This document shows, piece after piece, positions 17,540 to 26,170 of a stretch of DNA of 64,000 nt; positions within the stretch are counted from its first letter, which is position 1, and every line of letters starts with the position of its first letter. The stretch is taken from NCBI GenBank assembly GCA_040217155.1, contig JAVJNS010000036.1, forward strand, positions 186,001-250,000, given 5' to 3'. The DNA is from Pelagibius sp040217155 (GTDB lineage Bacteria; Pseudomonadota; Alphaproteobacteria; Kiloniellales; Kiloniellaceae). The notes below the pieces were generated by a model. The model was not told the origin of the DNA. It did no database searches and saw only the letters and a list, made by a program, of their open reading frames with translations. The position numbers were made by a program, and so were the translations under genes.

Positions 17540-19072
17540 ATGAGCAACTGGCCGATTCTTTCGACGATCACCTTCCTGCCGCTCGCGGGCGCCTTGTGGA
17601 TTCTGTTTTTCGTGCGCCACGAGGACGAGGCCGTGGCGGCCAAGAACGCTCGCTCCATGGCGCTCTGGTCCTCTCTGGTGACCTTCGTGGTCTCGCTGTT
17701 CCTGTGGTTCAATTTCGACCGCTCGAGCGCCGAGTTCCAGTTCGTCGAGCGCGTCGACTGGATCCCCGCTTTCAACATCAGCTACCATTTGGGGGTCGAC
17801 GGCATCTCGATGATGTTCGTCTTGCTGTCGACGCTGTTGACGCCGCTCTGCGTGCTGGCCAGCTGGGAAGCGGTGACCACCCGGGTCAAGGAATACATGA
17901 TCGCCTTCCTGGTGCTCGAGACGCTGATGGTCGGCATGTTCAGCGCGCTCGACCTGGTGATCTTCTACGTCTTCTTCGAGGGTGTGCTGATTCCGATGTT
18001 CCTCATTATCGGGATCTGGGGCGGCGGCCGGCGGGTCTACGCGGCCTTCAAGTTCTTCCTCTACACCCTGGCCGGCTCGGTGCTGATGCTGCTGGCGATC
18101 CTGGCCATGTACTACGACGCCGGCACCACCGATATTCCGACGCTGCTGGCACACGGCTTTCCGGCCTCGATGCAGACTTGGCTGTGGCTCGCTTTCTTCG
18201 CCTCCTTCGCGGTCAAGGTGCCGATGTGGCCGGTCCACACCTGGCTGCCGGACGCCCACGTCGAGGCGCCGACGGCGGGCTCGGTGATCCTCGCCGGGGT
18301 GCTGTTGAAAATGGGCGGCTACGGCTTCCTGCGGTTTTCGCTGCCGATGATGCCGGAAGCCTCGGCCTTCTTCACGCCCTTGGTGTTCGCGCTCTCGGTC
18401 ATCGCGGTGATCTACACCTCCCTGGTGGCCCTGGCGCAGGAGGACATGAAAAAGCTGATCGCCTATTCCTCGGTCGCGCACATGGGCTTCGTGACCATCG
18501 GCATCTTCGCCGCCAACCAGCAGGGCGTCGAGGGCGCGATCTTCCAGATGCTGTCCCACGGCGTCGTTTCGGCGGCGCTCTTCCTCTGCGTCGGCGTCGT
18601 CTACGACCGCCTGCACACCCGCCTCATCGAACGCTACGACGGCCTGGTCAACCGTATGCCGGGCTATGCCCTGGTGTTCATGCTCTTCATGCTGGCCTCG
18701 GTCGGGCTGCCGGGCACCAGCGGCTTCGTCGGCGAGTTCCTGGTGCTGGTCGGCGCCTTCCAGGTCAACACCTGGGTCGCCCTGCTGGCGGCCAGCGGCA
18801 TGGTGCTGGGCGCCGCCTACATGCTCTATCTCTACCGCCGGATCATCTTCGGCAAGATGACCAAGGAGGATATCATGGCGATCCTCGATCTCAATTGGCG
18901 GGAAAAAGCGGTCTTCGCACCGCTGGTCCTGCTGGTCCTGTGGATGGGGATCTATCCCGCGTCCTTCATCGACGTCATGGCGCCCTCGGTCGAGCGGCTG
19001 GTCGACGGCTACGAGGCGGATCTGGCGCGCGCCGAGGCGCCGCTCTTCGCCGGCCTCTGGTCCGGGCGTTAG
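17540..19072 (+). CDS. nuoM: NADH-quinone oxidoreductase subunit M
   Basis: Antiporter-like proton-pumping subunit, 510 aa with about 14 helices. Key charged residues lie in FYVFFEGVLIPMFLIIG (Glu) and in FAVKVPMWPVHTWLPDAHVEAP (Lys and the HTWLPDAH motif). SSVAHMGFV is the expected helix-8 motif. It sits between nuoL and nuoN with short spacers. Confidence 0.96.
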   Translation: MSNWPILSTITFLPLAGALWILFFVRHEDEAVAAKNARSMALWSSLVTFVVSLFLWFNFDRSSAEFQFVERVDWIPAFNISYHLGVDGISMMFVLLSTLLTPLCVLASWEAVTTRVKEYMIAFLVLETLMVGMFSALDLVIFYVFFEGVLIPMFLIIGIWGGGRRVYAAFKFFLYTLAGSVLMLLAILAMYYDAGTTDIPTLLAHGFPASMQTWLWLAFFASFAVKVPMWPVHTWLPDAHVEAPTAGSVILAGVLLKMGGYGFLRFSLPMMPEASAFFTPLVFALSVIAVIYTSLVALAQEDMKKLIAYSSVAHMGFVTIGIFAANQQGVEGAIFQMLSHGVVSAALFLCVGVVYDRLHTRLIERYDGLVNRMPGYALVFMLFMLASVGLPGTSGFVGEFLVLVGAFQVNTWVALLAASGMVLGAAYMLYLYRRIIFGKMTKEDIMAILDLNWREKAVFAPLVLLVLWMGIYPASFIDVMAPSVERLVDGYEADLARAEAPLFAGLWSGR

Positions 19073-19085
19073 GAGAGGCGAGACG

Positions 19086-20528
19086 ATGTCCGATCTGAAT
19101 ATCACCGCCGCACTGCCCGAGCTGTTCCTGGCCTGTGCCGGGATGATCCTTCTGATGCTGGGGGTGTTCCAGGGCAATAAGGGCACCCGCCTGGTGCTGA
19201 CGCTGACGGTTGCCTGCTTCGCCCTGGCCTTCGTCATCGTCGCGGTTTCCATGGGGCGTCATGAGACGGCGCTCGGTGGCCTGTTCATCGCCGACGGTTT
19301 CGGCGATTTCATGAAGCTGCTGGTCCTGGCTGGTTCGGCGGTCACCCTGATCATGGCGCTGCGCTACATCGAGCGCGAGGAGATGGCGCGCTTCGAGTTC
19401 CCGGTGCTGGTGCTCTTTGCGACTCTCGGCATGCTGCTGATGATCTCGGCCAACGACATGATGTCGCTCTACCTCGGCCTGGAACTGCAGAGCCTGTCGC
19501 TCTATGTGGTGGCGGCCTTCCGCCGCGACCACCTGCGCTCCAGCGAGGCGGGCCTCAAATACTTCGTCCTCGGGGCGCTGTCCTCGGGCATGCTGCTCTA
19601 CGGCATGTCGATGATCTACGGCTTTGCCGGCACGACCTCTTTCGAGGGCCTGGCCGCCCAGTTCGCCGACGACGCGGATGTTTCCATCGGACTCATCGTC
19701 GGCATCGTCTTCCTGTCGGCGGGCCTGGCGTTCAAGATCTCCGCCGTGCCCTTCCACATGTGGACGCCGGATGTCTACGAGGGCGCACCGACCCCGGTGA
19801 CCGCCTTCTTCGCCACCGCGCCCAAGGTGGCGGCCATGGCGCTGATCGTGCGGGTCATGATCGGCCCCTTCGGCGACCTGGTCGACCAGTGGCAGCAGAT
19901 CATCTGGTTCATTTCGGTCGCCTCGATGATTCTCGGCGCCCTGGCGGCGATCAGCCAGACCAACATCAAGCGCCTGATGGCCTACAGTTCCATCGGCCAC
20001 ATCGGCTATGCGCTGATCGGCCTCGCCGCCGGCACCCAGGAGGGCGTCAACGGCATCCTGCTTTACCTGACGATCTACATCGTCATGAACCTCGGCACCT
20101 TCGCCTGCATCCTCTGCATGCGTCAGAAAGACGTCATGGTCGAGCGGATCGAGGACCTGAAGGGTCTCAGCAAGACCCATCCGGCCATGGCCATGGCTTT
20201 CGCCATCTTCATGTTCTCGATGGCGGGCATACCGCCGCTGGTCGGCTTCTTCGGCAAGTTCTACATCTTCCTGGCCGCCATCCAGGCGGAGCTCTACGCG
20301 CTGGCGGTGATCGGCGTGCTCAGCTCCGTCATCGGCGCCTTCTACTATGTGCGGATCGTGAAGCTGATGTACTTCGACGACCCCATCGAGGTCTTCGACC
20401 GGCCCATCGGCCGCGAAATGTCGGCCATTCTGGCGGCCACCAGCTTGCTGATCATCCTGCTGACGGTGGCCATCGCGCCGCTGCTCGACGGGACGGCGGT
20501 GGCGGCCGCTTCGCTGTTCCGGGGATGA
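19086..20528 (+). CDS. nuoN: NADH-quinone oxidoreductase subunit N
   Basis: Third antiporter-like subunit of complex I, 480 aa with about 14 helices. YLGLELQSLSLYVV carries the conserved Glu, KISAVPFHMWTPDVYEGAP the conserved Lys and loop, and SSIGHIGYAL the helix-8 motif. Its stop overlaps the birA ATG (ATGA), so birA is likely translated from the same message. Confidence 0.96.
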   Translation: MSDLNITAALPELFLACAGMILLMLGVFQGNKGTRLVLTLTVACFALAFVIVAVSMGRHETALGGLFIADGFGDFMKLLVLAGSAVTLIMALRYIEREEMARFEFPVLVLFATLGMLLMISANDMMSLYLGLELQSLSLYVVAAFRRDHLRSSEAGLKYFVLGALSSGMLLYGMSMIYGFAGTTSFEGLAAQFADDADVSIGLIVGIVFLSAGLAFKISAVPFHMWTPDVYEGAPTPVTAFFATAPKVAAMALIVRVMIGPFGDLVDQWQQIIWFISVASMILGALAAISQTNIKRLMAYSSIGHIGYALIGLAAGTQEGVNGILLYLTIYIVMNLGTFACILCMRQKDVMVERIEDLKGLSKTHPAMAMAFAIFMFSMAGIPPLVGFFGKFYIFLAAIQAELYALAVIGVLSSVIGAFYYVRIVKLMYFDDPIEVFDRPIGREMSAILAATSLLIILLTVAIAPLLDGTAVAAASLFRG

Positions 20529-21310
20529 CTGCCGCGGCCGACCGGCCCCGCGCGCCGCGTGTGCCGCCGGCTTACCGTCTGGTGGTCCTGGAAGAGGTCG
20601 ACAGCACCAACAGCGAGGCCAAGCGGCGGGCCGAGGACGGGGCCGAGGATGGCACCCTGGTCTGGGCGCGACACCAGACCGCCGGCTATGGCCGCCAGGG
20701 CCGGGACTGGGCGAGCGACTCGGGCAATCTGTTTCTTTCTCTCATCGTGCGGCCCGACTGCTCACTGGCCGAGGCGGCGCAATTCAGCTTCCTGCCCGCC
20801 CTGGCGCTCGGCGAGGCCATCGGCAGCGTCGGCCCGGCGCTCATCGAGGTCACCTTCAAGTGGCCCAACGACGTGCTGCTCAACGGGCGCAAGGCGGCGG
20901 GCATCCTGCTGGAATCGAAGGCCGGCCCGGACCAAAGCCTGGAGTGGCTGGTGATGGGCATGGGCGTCAACGTCAGTTCCTTTCCGACGGAAACGCGGTT
21001 GCCGGCAACCTCGCTGCATTTCGAGGGCTGCGCCGTCAGCGTTACCGCGGTTGATCTCTTGGAGGCCTTTACGCGGCATCTGCTGTCTTGGATCAACGTC
21101 TGGGTCGAGGACGGCTTCGCGCCGGTCCGCAAGGCCTGGCTGCGCCATGCACAGGGCTTGAGCGAAGAGATCGAGGTGCGGCTGCCCAAGGAGACCCTGC
21201 GGGGAACCTTCACCGATCTCGACGAGACCGGTGCCTTGATCCTGACCCTGCCGGGCGGCGGCGCGCGCAAGATCGCGGCGGGTGAAGTCTACCTGCCGGG
21301 CGAAACCTGA
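20525..21310 (+). CDS. birA: Biotin--[acetyl-CoA-carboxylase] ligase
   Basis: Activates biotin with ATP and attaches it to biotin carboxyl carrier proteins. The 261-aa product is the short form: the catalytic domain starts almost at once with DSTNSEAKR, then the adenylate loop GYGRQGRDW, the KWPNDVLLNGRKAAGILLE core, and a C-terminal SH3-like domain. No N-terminal winged helix is present, so it should not act as the biotin repressor. The start overlaps the nuoN stop (ATGA); nuoN-birA-coaX-rnj is a familiar alphaproteobacterial order. Confidence 0.93.
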   Translation: MTAAADRPRAPRVPPAYRLVVLEEVDSTNSEAKRRAEDGAEDGTLVWARHQTAGYGRQGRDWASDSGNLFLSLIVRPDCSLAEAAQFSFLPALALGEAIGSVGPALIEVTFKWPNDVLLNGRKAAGILLESKAGPDQSLEWLVMGMGVNVSSFPTETRLPATSLHFEGCAVSVTAVDLLEAFTRHLLSWINVWVEDGFAPVRKAWLRHAQGLSEEIEVRLPKETLRGTFTDLDETGALILTLPGGGARKIAAGEVYLPGET

Positions 21311-21333
21311 GACGCGGAGGGAGTAGAGTCGCA

Positions 21334-22119
21334 ATGCTCGTCGCCATCGACGCCGGCAACACCAATGTGGTCTTCGCGATCTTCGACGGCGAGAATCTGC
21401 GCGCCAAGTGGCGGGCCTCCAGCGACGCCAAGCGCACCGCCGACGAGTATGCGGTCTGGCTGACCCAGTTGATGGCCCTGCAGAATCTGAAACCGGGCGA
21501 CATCACCGGCGCGATCCTGGCCAACGTGGTCCCCGCGGCGACCTACACCCTGACCACGCTGTGCAGCGAATTCTTCAAGACCGAGCCCATGGTCATCGGC
21601 GATCCCAAGATCGACCTGGGCATCGAGGTCCACATGGATCACCGCGAGAATGTCGGCGCCGACCGCCTGGTGAACGCCCTGGCCGCGCATCGCGCCTACG
21701 GCGGCCCCCTGATCGTCATCGATTTCGGCACCGCCACCACCTTCGACATCGTCGGACCCGACGGGGCCTATGAGGGCGGCGTCATCGCGCCCTCGGCGCA
21801 GCACTCCGTCGAGGCGCTCTACCGGGCCGCGGCGCAGTTGCCGCGAGTCAAGATCGAGCGCCCGGAACAGGTCATCGGCAAGGACACCGTACCGGCCATG
21901 AAATCGGGAATCTACTGGGGCTATGTCGGCCTCATCGAGGGCCTGACGGCGCGCATCCAGGCTGAATACGGCCATCCCATGCGGGTTATCGGCACCGGCG
22001 GCCTGGCCACGGTCTATGCCGAATCTGCACCGGTCATCGAGACCGTCGACACGGATCTCACACTGCGGGGACTGCGCTTGGTCCACGCGGCGAACAGTAT
22101 GGCCAAGGTGGGCAAGTAA
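21334..22119 (+). CDS. coaX: Type III pantothenate kinase
   Basis: Phosphorylates pantothenate, the first committed step of coenzyme A synthesis. The ASKHA-fold motifs are all visible: phosphate-1 DAGNTNVVFAIFDG with D6, GADRLVNALAAHRAYG for pantothenate binding, VIDFGTATTFDIV for phosphate-2, and EGGVIAPS. Length 261 aa is typical of CoaX. It lies 23 bp after birA and 4 bp before the chosen rnj start. Confidence 0.94.
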   Translation: MLVAIDAGNTNVVFAIFDGENLRAKWRASSDAKRTADEYAVWLTQLMALQNLKPGDITGAILANVVPAATYTLTTLCSEFFKTEPMVIGDPKIDLGIEVHMDHRENVGADRLVNALAAHRAYGGPLIVIDFGTATTFDIVGPDGAYEGGVIAPSAQHSVEALYRAAAQLPRVKIERPEQVIGKDTVPAMKSGIYWGYVGLIEGLTARIQAEYGHPMRVIGTGGLATVYAESAPVIETVDTDLTLRGLRLVHAANSMAKVGK

Positions 22120-22123
22120 CCTT

Positions 22124-23803
22124 ATGAGCAGGGCTTATTCCGCGACGGACCTCGGCGCCGAGGACCTGTACTTCATTCCGCTCGGTGGTACCGGCGAGAT
22201 CGGCATGAACCTCAACCTCTACGGCCACAAGGGGGCCTGGTTGATGGTCGACCTCGGCATCACCTTCAGTGACGGCAAGCTGCCCGGCGTCGACGTGCTG
22301 ATGCCCGACCCGTCGTTCATCGAGGAGCGCCGCGACGACCTGGCCGGACTGATTCTGACCCACGCCCATGAAGACCATATCGGCGCGGTGCCCTATCTGT
22401 GGCCGGAACTGCGCTGTCCGATCTACGCGACGCAGTTCACCGCCGCGCTGCTGCGGCGCAAGCTTGCGGAGGCCGGCCTGCTCGACGAAGTGCCGCTGAC
22501 CGTGGTGCCGCTGTCCGGCAGCTTCTCGGTCGGACCCTTCGAGATCGAACTGATCACCCTGACCCACTCGATCCCCGAGCCCAACGCCGTGGTCATCCGC
22601 ACCGCCGCCGGCACCGTCCTGCACACCGGCGACTGGAAATTCGACCCCGATCCCCTGGTCGGCGACAACTACGACGAAGAGCGCCTGAAGGCTCTGGCCA
22701 AGGAAGACATCCTGGCCATGGTTGGCGATTCCACCAACGCCATGGTGAAGGGGGAGGCCGGCTCCGAGTCCGACGTGCGCGAGCATCTTCTGAATGTTGT
22801 CGGTGGCCTGGAAAACCGGGTCGCCGTGGCCTGCTTCGCCAGCAACGTGGCGCGCCTGGAAACCGTGATCCGCGTCGCCGAGGAATGCGGCCGTCGGGTC
22901 TGCCTGCTCGGCCGCTCCATGCATCGCATCGTCGAGTGCGCCCGCGAGAGCGGCTACCTGACCGGGCACCGGCCGTTCCTGTCGGAAGAGGAGATCGACT
23001 TTCTGCCGCGCGGCGAGGTGCTGCTGCTGTGTACCGGCAGCCAGGGCGAGACGCGTGCCGCCCTGTGGCGCATCGCGCGCGGCGATCATCCCCACGTCGG
23101 GCTGTCGAAGGGCGATGCCGTGGTGTTCTCTTCGCGGGTCATCCCCGGCAACGAGACGAGCATCTTCGAGCTGCAGAACTCGCTGGCCGAGTCCGGTGTC
23201 GAGGTGATCACCGACGACGACCACGACATCCATGTCTCCGGCCATCCGGGCCGCGGCGAGCTGGTACAGATGTACCAGTGGGTGCGGCCCCGGATCGCGG
23301 TGCCGGTGCACGGCGAGGCGCGCCACCTGGCGGCCCACGCGCAGATCGCCAAGGAATGCCAGGTGCCCCAGCAGATCGTCGGGCGCAACGGCGCGGTGAT
23401 CCGTCTCGCTCCCGGCGAGGCAGGGATCGTCGATCAGGTGCCGAGCGGGCGGCTGGTCTACGACGGCCGGCGCCTGCTGGCGCAGGACAGCCCGGTGATC
23501 AAGGGGCGTCAGAAGATGGTGTTCAACGGCGCCGTCGCCGTGACCCTGGTGGTCGACGGCCGCGGAGAGCTCGACGGCGAGCCGGAGATCTCCACCATCG
23601 GCCTGTTCGAGCCGGGCGAGGAGGAAGAGGATCTGGCGGCGGTGGATCTGGCGATCCGCGAGGCGGTGAAGCGGCTCGGCCGGCGCGAGCGCAAGGACGA
23701 CGACGCCCTGGAAGAGACGGCGCGCCAGGCGGTGCGCCGCTGCATCAACCGCCTGCTCGGCAAGAAGCCGATGACCATGGTGCACGTCATTCGTTTCGAC
23801 TAG
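22124..23803 (+). CDS. rnj: Ribonuclease J
   Basis: Metallo-beta-lactamase/beta-CASP nuclease with 5'-exo and endonuclease activity in RNA maturation and decay. The zinc motif HAHEDHIG gives H80, H82, D84 and H85; further metal ligands are in LTHSIPEP and HTGDWKFDPDP. The beta-CASP motifs VAVACFASNVAR, STGSQ-like CTGSQGE and VSGHPGRGE are present. Length 559 aa from ATG 22124, just after the coaX stop; a longer in-frame start at 22016 would overlap coaX by 104 bp and adds unrelated sequence. Confidence 0.93.
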   Translation: MSRAYSATDLGAEDLYFIPLGGTGEIGMNLNLYGHKGAWLMVDLGITFSDGKLPGVDVLMPDPSFIEERRDDLAGLILTHAHEDHIGAVPYLWPELRCPIYATQFTAALLRRKLAEAGLLDEVPLTVVPLSGSFSVGPFEIELITLTHSIPEPNAVVIRTAAGTVLHTGDWKFDPDPLVGDNYDEERLKALAKEDILAMVGDSTNAMVKGEAGSESDVREHLLNVVGGLENRVAVACFASNVARLETVIRVAEECGRRVCLLGRSMHRIVECARESGYLTGHRPFLSEEEIDFLPRGEVLLLCTGSQGETRAALWRIARGDHPHVGLSKGDAVVFSSRVIPGNETSIFELQNSLAESGVEVITDDDHDIHVSGHPGRGELVQMYQWVRPRIAVPVHGEARHLAAHAQIAKECQVPQQIVGRNGAVIRLAPGEAGIVDQVPSGRLVYDGRRLLAQDSPVIKGRQKMVFNGAVAVTLVVDGRGELDGEPEISTIGLFEPGEEEEDLAAVDLAIREAVKRLGRRERKDDDALEETARQAVRRCINRLLGKKPMTMVHVIRFD

Positions 23804-23888
23804 GAAAGTCCCAGGGACTTGCAGCGCCTGAGGGCGGAGGCCAGATAGGAACGGTAAGAGGAGTGACGATGCGAGAGGAGATTGAGGC

Positions 23889-24293
23889 ATGATCGGCAAA
23901 CTGAACCACGTGGCCATTGCGGTGCCGGACCTGGCGGCGGCGGCGGGGGTCTACCGCGGCCTGCTGGGAGCCGAGGTTTCCGAGGCGGTGCCGCAACCGG
24001 ACCACGGGGTCACGGTGATCTTCGTCAAGCTGGCCAATACCAAGATCGAGCTGCTCGAACCGCTGGGCGAGGCGTCGCCGATCGCCGCTTTTCTGGAGCG
24101 CAGCCCCGCCGGCGGCGTCCATCACATCTGCTACGAGGTCGACGACATCATCGCCGCGCGCGATCATCTGAAGGCCGAGGGCGCCCGCGTGCTGGGCGAC
24201 GGAGAGCCCAGGACCGGCGCGCACGACAAGCCGGTGCTGTTCCTCCACCCCAAGGACTTCTGCGGCACCCTGATCGAGATCGAACAGGCGTAA
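23889..24293 (+). CDS. mce: Methylmalonyl-CoA epimerase
   Basis: Interconverts (R)- and (S)-methylmalonyl-CoA in the propionyl-CoA to succinyl-CoA route. It is a 134-aa VOC-fold (glyoxalase-like) protein with paired metal ligands: H7 in LNHVAIAV, a His in GGVHHICYEV, and the C-terminal Glu in GTLIEIEQ. PKDFCGTLIEIE is characteristic of bacterial epimerases. GAGAGGAG just upstream supports the start. It lies between rnj and a DUF1467 gene. Confidence 0.93.
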   Translation: MIGKLNHVAIAVPDLAAAAGVYRGLLGAEVSEAVPQPDHGVTVIFVKLANTKIELLEPLGEASPIAAFLERSPAGGVHHICYEVDDIIAARDHLKAEGARVLGDGEPRTGAHDKPVLFLHPKDFCGTLIEIEQA

Positions 24294-24315
24294 GAAGAAC
24301 AGGCGGGCGCAACTC

Positions 24316-24594
24316 ATGTCTTGGTTCACCGGAATTCTCGTTTACGGCATGGTGTTCATGGTAGTGCTGCTGACGGTGCTGCCCTGGGGCGTGCGCCCGA
24401 CGGCAGCGCCGGAGGCCGGCCACGAGCCCGGCGCGCCCGAAAAACCCCTGCTGTTGAAGAAGTTCATCGTCACGGCGCTGATCTCCCTGGTGGTCTGGGG
24501 CGGCATCTACGTGATCATCGACCAGGGATTGATTTCGTTCCGGGATTCCGTCGAGCCGTTCAGCAAGCCGGCGGCGGGCGAGGGCGCGACATGA
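24316..24594 (+). CDS. DUF1467 family small membrane protein
   Basis: A 92-aa protein with two hydrophobic helices (about residues 4-26 and 49-69) separated by a short Pro/Glu-rich loop containing LPWGVRP. This matches the DUF1467 family, whose function is unknown to me and which commonly follows mce in alphaproteobacteria. It lies 22 bp after mce and 10 bp before tag, suggesting cotranscription. Confidence 0.85.
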   Translation: MSWFTGILVYGMVFMVVLLTVLPWGVRPTAAPEAGHEPGAPEKPLLLKKFIVTALISLVVWGGIYVIIDQGLISFRDSVEPFSKPAAGEGAT

Positions 24595-24604
24595 GCGCCA
24601 CCGC

Positions 24605-25174
24605 ATGAGTTCCTATTGCGACTACGCCCCGGGAAATCCGATCCACGCCCACTATCACGACGAGGAGTACGGCTTTCCGGTCACCGACGAGGCGGTGCTC
24701 TTCGAGCGCCTGATCCTGGAGATCAACCAGGCCGGCCTGTCATGGGAGCTGATGCTGAAGAAGCGCGACGGTTTCCGCCAAGCCTACGACGGCTTCGACA
24801 TCGACAAGGTGGCGGCCTATGGCGAGCGCCAGCGCGCCCGGCTGCTGAACGACGCCGGCATCATCCGCAACCGCCTGAAGGTCGGCGCGGCCATCGCCAA
24901 CGCCCAGCGCATCGTCGAACTACGCGCCGATCACGGTTCTTTCAAGGGCTGGATCGACGCCCACCATCCGCTCGACAAGGCCGACTGGGTGACGCTGTTC
25001 CGCAAGACCTTCAAGTTCACCGGCGGCGAGATCGTCGGCGAATTCCTCATGAGCACCGGCTATCTGCCCGGCGCCCACCGGCCGGACTGCCCGGTATTCG
25101 AGAAGATCGAGAAACTGGCGCCGCCCTGGATGCGGGTCGCCGGCAGGCCGCGCGGCAAAACGGCAAAAAAATAA
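24605..25174 (+). CDS. tag: DNA-3-methyladenine glycosylase I
   Basis: Base-excision enzyme removing 3-methyladenine from alkylated DNA. The helix-hairpin-helix glycosylase keeps the zinc snap of E. coli Tag: C5, H18 in YHDEEYG, H158 and C162 in GAHRPDCP. The pocket motif LEINQAGLSW places E39 and W47 at the positions used for base recognition. Length 189 aa, with a basic C-terminal tail. It starts 10 bp after the DUF1467 gene. Confidence 0.95.
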   Translation: MSSYCDYAPGNPIHAHYHDEEYGFPVTDEAVLFERLILEINQAGLSWELMLKKRDGFRQAYDGFDIDKVAAYGERQRARLLNDAGIIRNRLKVGAAIANAQRIVELRADHGSFKGWIDAHHPLDKADWVTLFRKTFKFTGGEIVGEFLMSTGYLPGAHRPDCPVFEKIEKLAPPWMRVAGRPRGKTAKK

Positions 25175-25527
25175 GGCAAGCCGCAGCTTGCCCTCGCCAG
25201 TTCCCTGTTCAGCTGAATTCCGGCCTGTTTCTCAGGCTCTTATGCGTGTTCACGGTTCTTGAGACCGTTTGAGGCGTGTCCACCCTAAACTTGGGCCGTG
25301 CCGCGCTGTCTCGCGCGGTTCTTACGGTCCAGATTAGTATCCGAAACCGGAGGAGGCGTCACTCCTTTTCTAACAAAGTTATTCAATTACCTCATGTTGC
25401 ATTGCAACAATTGCGCGGAGCACCAAACCAGGGTGGTTTCCCCTCAAGTGGCCTCGCGCCTCGGTTGACCTTCCGCCGCGGCGGCGCTTATCGCTTTGTT
25501 AAACGCCGGCCTACTAGGGTCCATGAC
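25175..25527 (+). other. 353-bp spacer with a dyad and no recognised gene
   Basis: No supported gene is seen; an open frame reading through it from 25276 lacks protein-like character. A perfect dyad GTTGC-ATT-GCAAC lies at 25396-25408 in an AT-richer stretch and could be an operator for the downstream secreted protein. Confidence 0.35.
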
Positions 25528-25971
25528 ATGAAGCACCGGACCTTCGCGATCCTGTCGTTGACGGCGGGGCTCTTGGCCGCCGCCGCGCCGGCCGTGGCAC
25601 AGACCGGCTACCTGACCATCAGCAAGGCCGACTGCGCGCGCCTGGCGATCCATCATTCCGCCGCCGACGTCGCCTTCCAGCCGGGCCGCGACGTGCGCGG
25701 CAGGCCGGTGGCGCCGGCGGACTTTGACGGCGGTTCCGGCCTCATCCTGCCCGAGGCCGTCGTCATCCCCATCGAAGTCGATCTCTTCGAGCGCTTCGGC
25801 ATCCCGGCCAACGGCGCCACCTTCACGGGCGACGTCTTCGTCGGCGAGGTGGTGGTCGATGTCGCCAGCGGCCGCGCCATCTTCAACGGCCAGCCGCTGC
25901 AGAGCGAGACCGAGGCCGACCTCGCCGCCCGCTGCCAGCGCATTGTCCGCGACCGCGACCCGGCAGGCTGA
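25528..25971 (+). CDS. Secreted hypothetical protein, 147 aa
   Basis: Function unknown. ATG 25528 gives MKHR, then a hydrophobic stretch ending in PAVAQ, a clear Sec signal peptide cleaved near residue 25. A longer open frame from 25276 is unlikely because it would bury the signal. The mature part of about 122 residues has two cysteines, in KADCARLAIHH and AARCQRI, that could form a periplasmic disulfide. It also has a hydrophilic Asp/Gly-rich middle and an FNGQPLQ segment near the end. No enzyme motif is visible. Proteins of this look occur as hypotheticals in related alphaproteobacteria. Confidence 0.75.
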   Translation: MKHRTFAILSLTAGLLAAAAPAVAQTGYLTISKADCARLAIHHSAADVAFQPGRDVRGRPVAPADFDGGSGLILPEAVVIPIEVDLFERFGIPANGATFTGDVFVGEVVVDVASGRAIFNGQPLQSETEADLAARCQRIVRDRDPAG

Positions 25972-26028
25972 TCCGCGCCCGCCGCTGGGCCCGGGCGCCA
26001 GGCCCCGTGGGCCCCGAGGCAGCGTCCG

Positions 26029-26057
26029 TGGACAAGGCCGTCGCGCTTGCCTATACA
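26029..26057 (+). promoter_or_regulatory. Candidate promoter for proS
   Basis: TGGACA at 26029-26034 and TATACA at 26052-26057 are separated by exactly 17 nt, about 110 nt upstream of the proS start. Confidence 0.4.
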
Positions 26058-26170
26058 CCTTAGCGATAGGGTGACGCCCGCAGGCCTTGCGGAACTGCGG
26101 TTTCCCGGTCATTTTCTCTGCCTCAAAGCCGGGATCGGCTCCAGCAGCAGCTATTCACGCGAGTATTTCC

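Noticed and set aside
17501..19252. 583-codon minus-strand open frame
   Set aside because: It covers nuoM in antisense; His/Asp/Glu-rich, low-complexity translation typical of shadows.
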